DNA of 64,000 bases from Corynebacterium oculi (lineage in GTDB: Bacteria; Actinomycetota; Actinomycetes; Mycobacteriales; Mycobacteriaceae): contig NZ_LKST01000004.1 of NCBI RefSeq assembly GCF_001412105.1, positions 1 to 64,000 of the forward strand, written 5' to 3'. Below the pieces are notes generated by a model. That model was given only the letters and a program-made list of their open reading frames with translations. It did no database searches and was not told where the DNA came from. The first letter of the stretch is position 1, and every line of letters starts with the position of its first letter. A program made the position numbers and the translations under genes. Below are positions 63,456 to 64,000 of this stretch, in pieces.

Positions 63456-63541
63456 ACCCCGCACCCCGCGCAGCGGTAATTGGCCGCGGTGGAGCGCCGC
63501 GCTACCGCGCGGGCACCCGCCGGGCACTCGGTAAAGATGGG

Positions 63542-64000
63542 TTAAAGTATCTCCCCACCCGCGTACTCGGCGGCCTCCGGGTGCCGGGATACCACGTCCT
63601 CCACGCGTTTCAGGACGCTCGCCACCTGGGATTCCGCCGCGCCGATGAAGGCGTGGCGGTCGGCCAGGGCCGCCTCCAGGTCCGCCGCGCTCAGCGGCAG
63701 GCGATCGTCGGCCGCCAGCCGCTCCACCAGATCCTGCTCCGCACCGTTTTCCCGCATGTTCAGCGCCACGGCCACCGCGTTTTCCTTGATGACCTCGTGG
63801 GCCTCCTCTCGGCCCACGCCGGCGCGCACCGCCGCCATGAGGATGCGGGTGGTGGCAAGGAAGGGCAGGTAGCGCTCCAGTTCCCGCTCGATCATGGCGG
63901 GGAAGGCCCCGAACTCCGCCAGCACGGTCAGGAAGGTCTCGCACATGCCGTCGAAGGCAAAGAAGGCGTCGGGAAGCGCCACGCGGCGCACCACGGAGCA
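63542..64000 (-). CDS. purB: adenylosuccinate lyase, C-terminal part (cut by window edge)
   Basis: The gene runs off the right edge, so only the C-terminal 150 or so residues are visible. The helical segment (RYLPFLATTRILMAAVRAGVGREEAHEVIKENAV) and the terminal VEDVVSRHPEAAEYAGGEIL match the PurB fumarase-fold C-terminal domain. It sits 99 bp upstream of purC, the usual order purB-purC. Confidence 0.88.
   Translation of the reverse strand, partial: CSVVRRVALPDAFFAFDGMCETFLTVLAEFGAFPAMIERELERYLPFLATTRILMAAVRAGVGREEAHEVIKENAVAVALNMRENGAEQDLVERLAADDRLPLSAADLEAALADRHAFIGAAESQVASVLKRVEDVVSRHPEAAEYAGGEIL

Noticed and set aside
1..64000. CRISPR arrays, prophage, insertion sequences or rRNA genes
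   Set aside because: I looked for regular repeats, transposase or integrase motifs and rRNA sequence and saw none.

Overview
The window is about 64 kb of high-GC chromosome from a mycolic-acid actinobacterium, most likely Corynebacterium. The diagnostic genes are the LuxR/GAF regulator RamA, mycothiol synthase MshD, an LmeA-like (DUF2993) protein, CoA-transferase ActA, MurA with Asp at the catalytic Cys site, and a pst/pur/dctA/ptrB gene order that I remember as resembling C. glutamicum. No transposase, integrase, prophage, CRISPR array or rRNA gene is visible.

Layout. 0.1-4.5 kb: murA, ramA, cysK-cysE, a small GNAT. 4.5-7.5 kb: five tRNAs (Phe, Asp, Asp, Glu, Lys), a CsoR-type copper sensor, a ThrE-type exporter and a small unknown. 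7.5-22 kb: actA, dus, phoU facing pstSCAB, mshD/LmeA-like, a Tat lipoprotein esterase, a lipid kinase, nitrobindin, aminodeoxychorismate lyase and YgfZ. 22-27 kb: DUF3073, purF-purM with a sterol-carrier-like gene, and a double-hotdog thioesterase. 27-48 kb is an iron region: a FecCD-type transporter with two frameshifts, a LysE/Lrp pair, a nonribosomal siderophore operon, and a second, intact FecCD-type transporter with its binding lipoprotein. 48-50.4 kb is a low-GC insert with a broken lipoprotein gene and a PH-domain membrane protein. 50.6-64 kb: purSQL, a DUF2334 deacetylase-like gene, dctA, ptrB, a RhuM-Fic protein, pabAB-pabC, a MarR regulator, purC and the 3' part of purB.

The most interesting system is the siderophore locus at 31.9-48 kb. 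One operon encodes a stand-alone adenylation enzyme, a 2213-aa NRPS (C-A-T-E-C-T-TE, whose second module has no A domain), an MbtG-like lysine N-hydroxylase, and a siderophore-interacting reductase fused to a degenerate methyltransferase-like domain. An MbtK-like N-acyltransferase is divergently transcribed. Sites resembling the DtxR operator lie in front of both biosynthetic transcripts, both transporters and the binding protein. The parts imply a hydroxamate peptide siderophore with a D-configured, probably basic residue, assembled with one A domain acting in trans. I see no salicylate or dihydroxybenzoate genes, MbtH protein or phosphopantetheinyl transferase here.

A second theme is leaderless translation. 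At least a dozen genes have a TAnnnT-like -10 element exactly 6-8 nt before the start codon, and three divergent gene pairs have interlocked promoters of this kind. Function calls rest on reading the protein sequences from memory of the families; no search was run.
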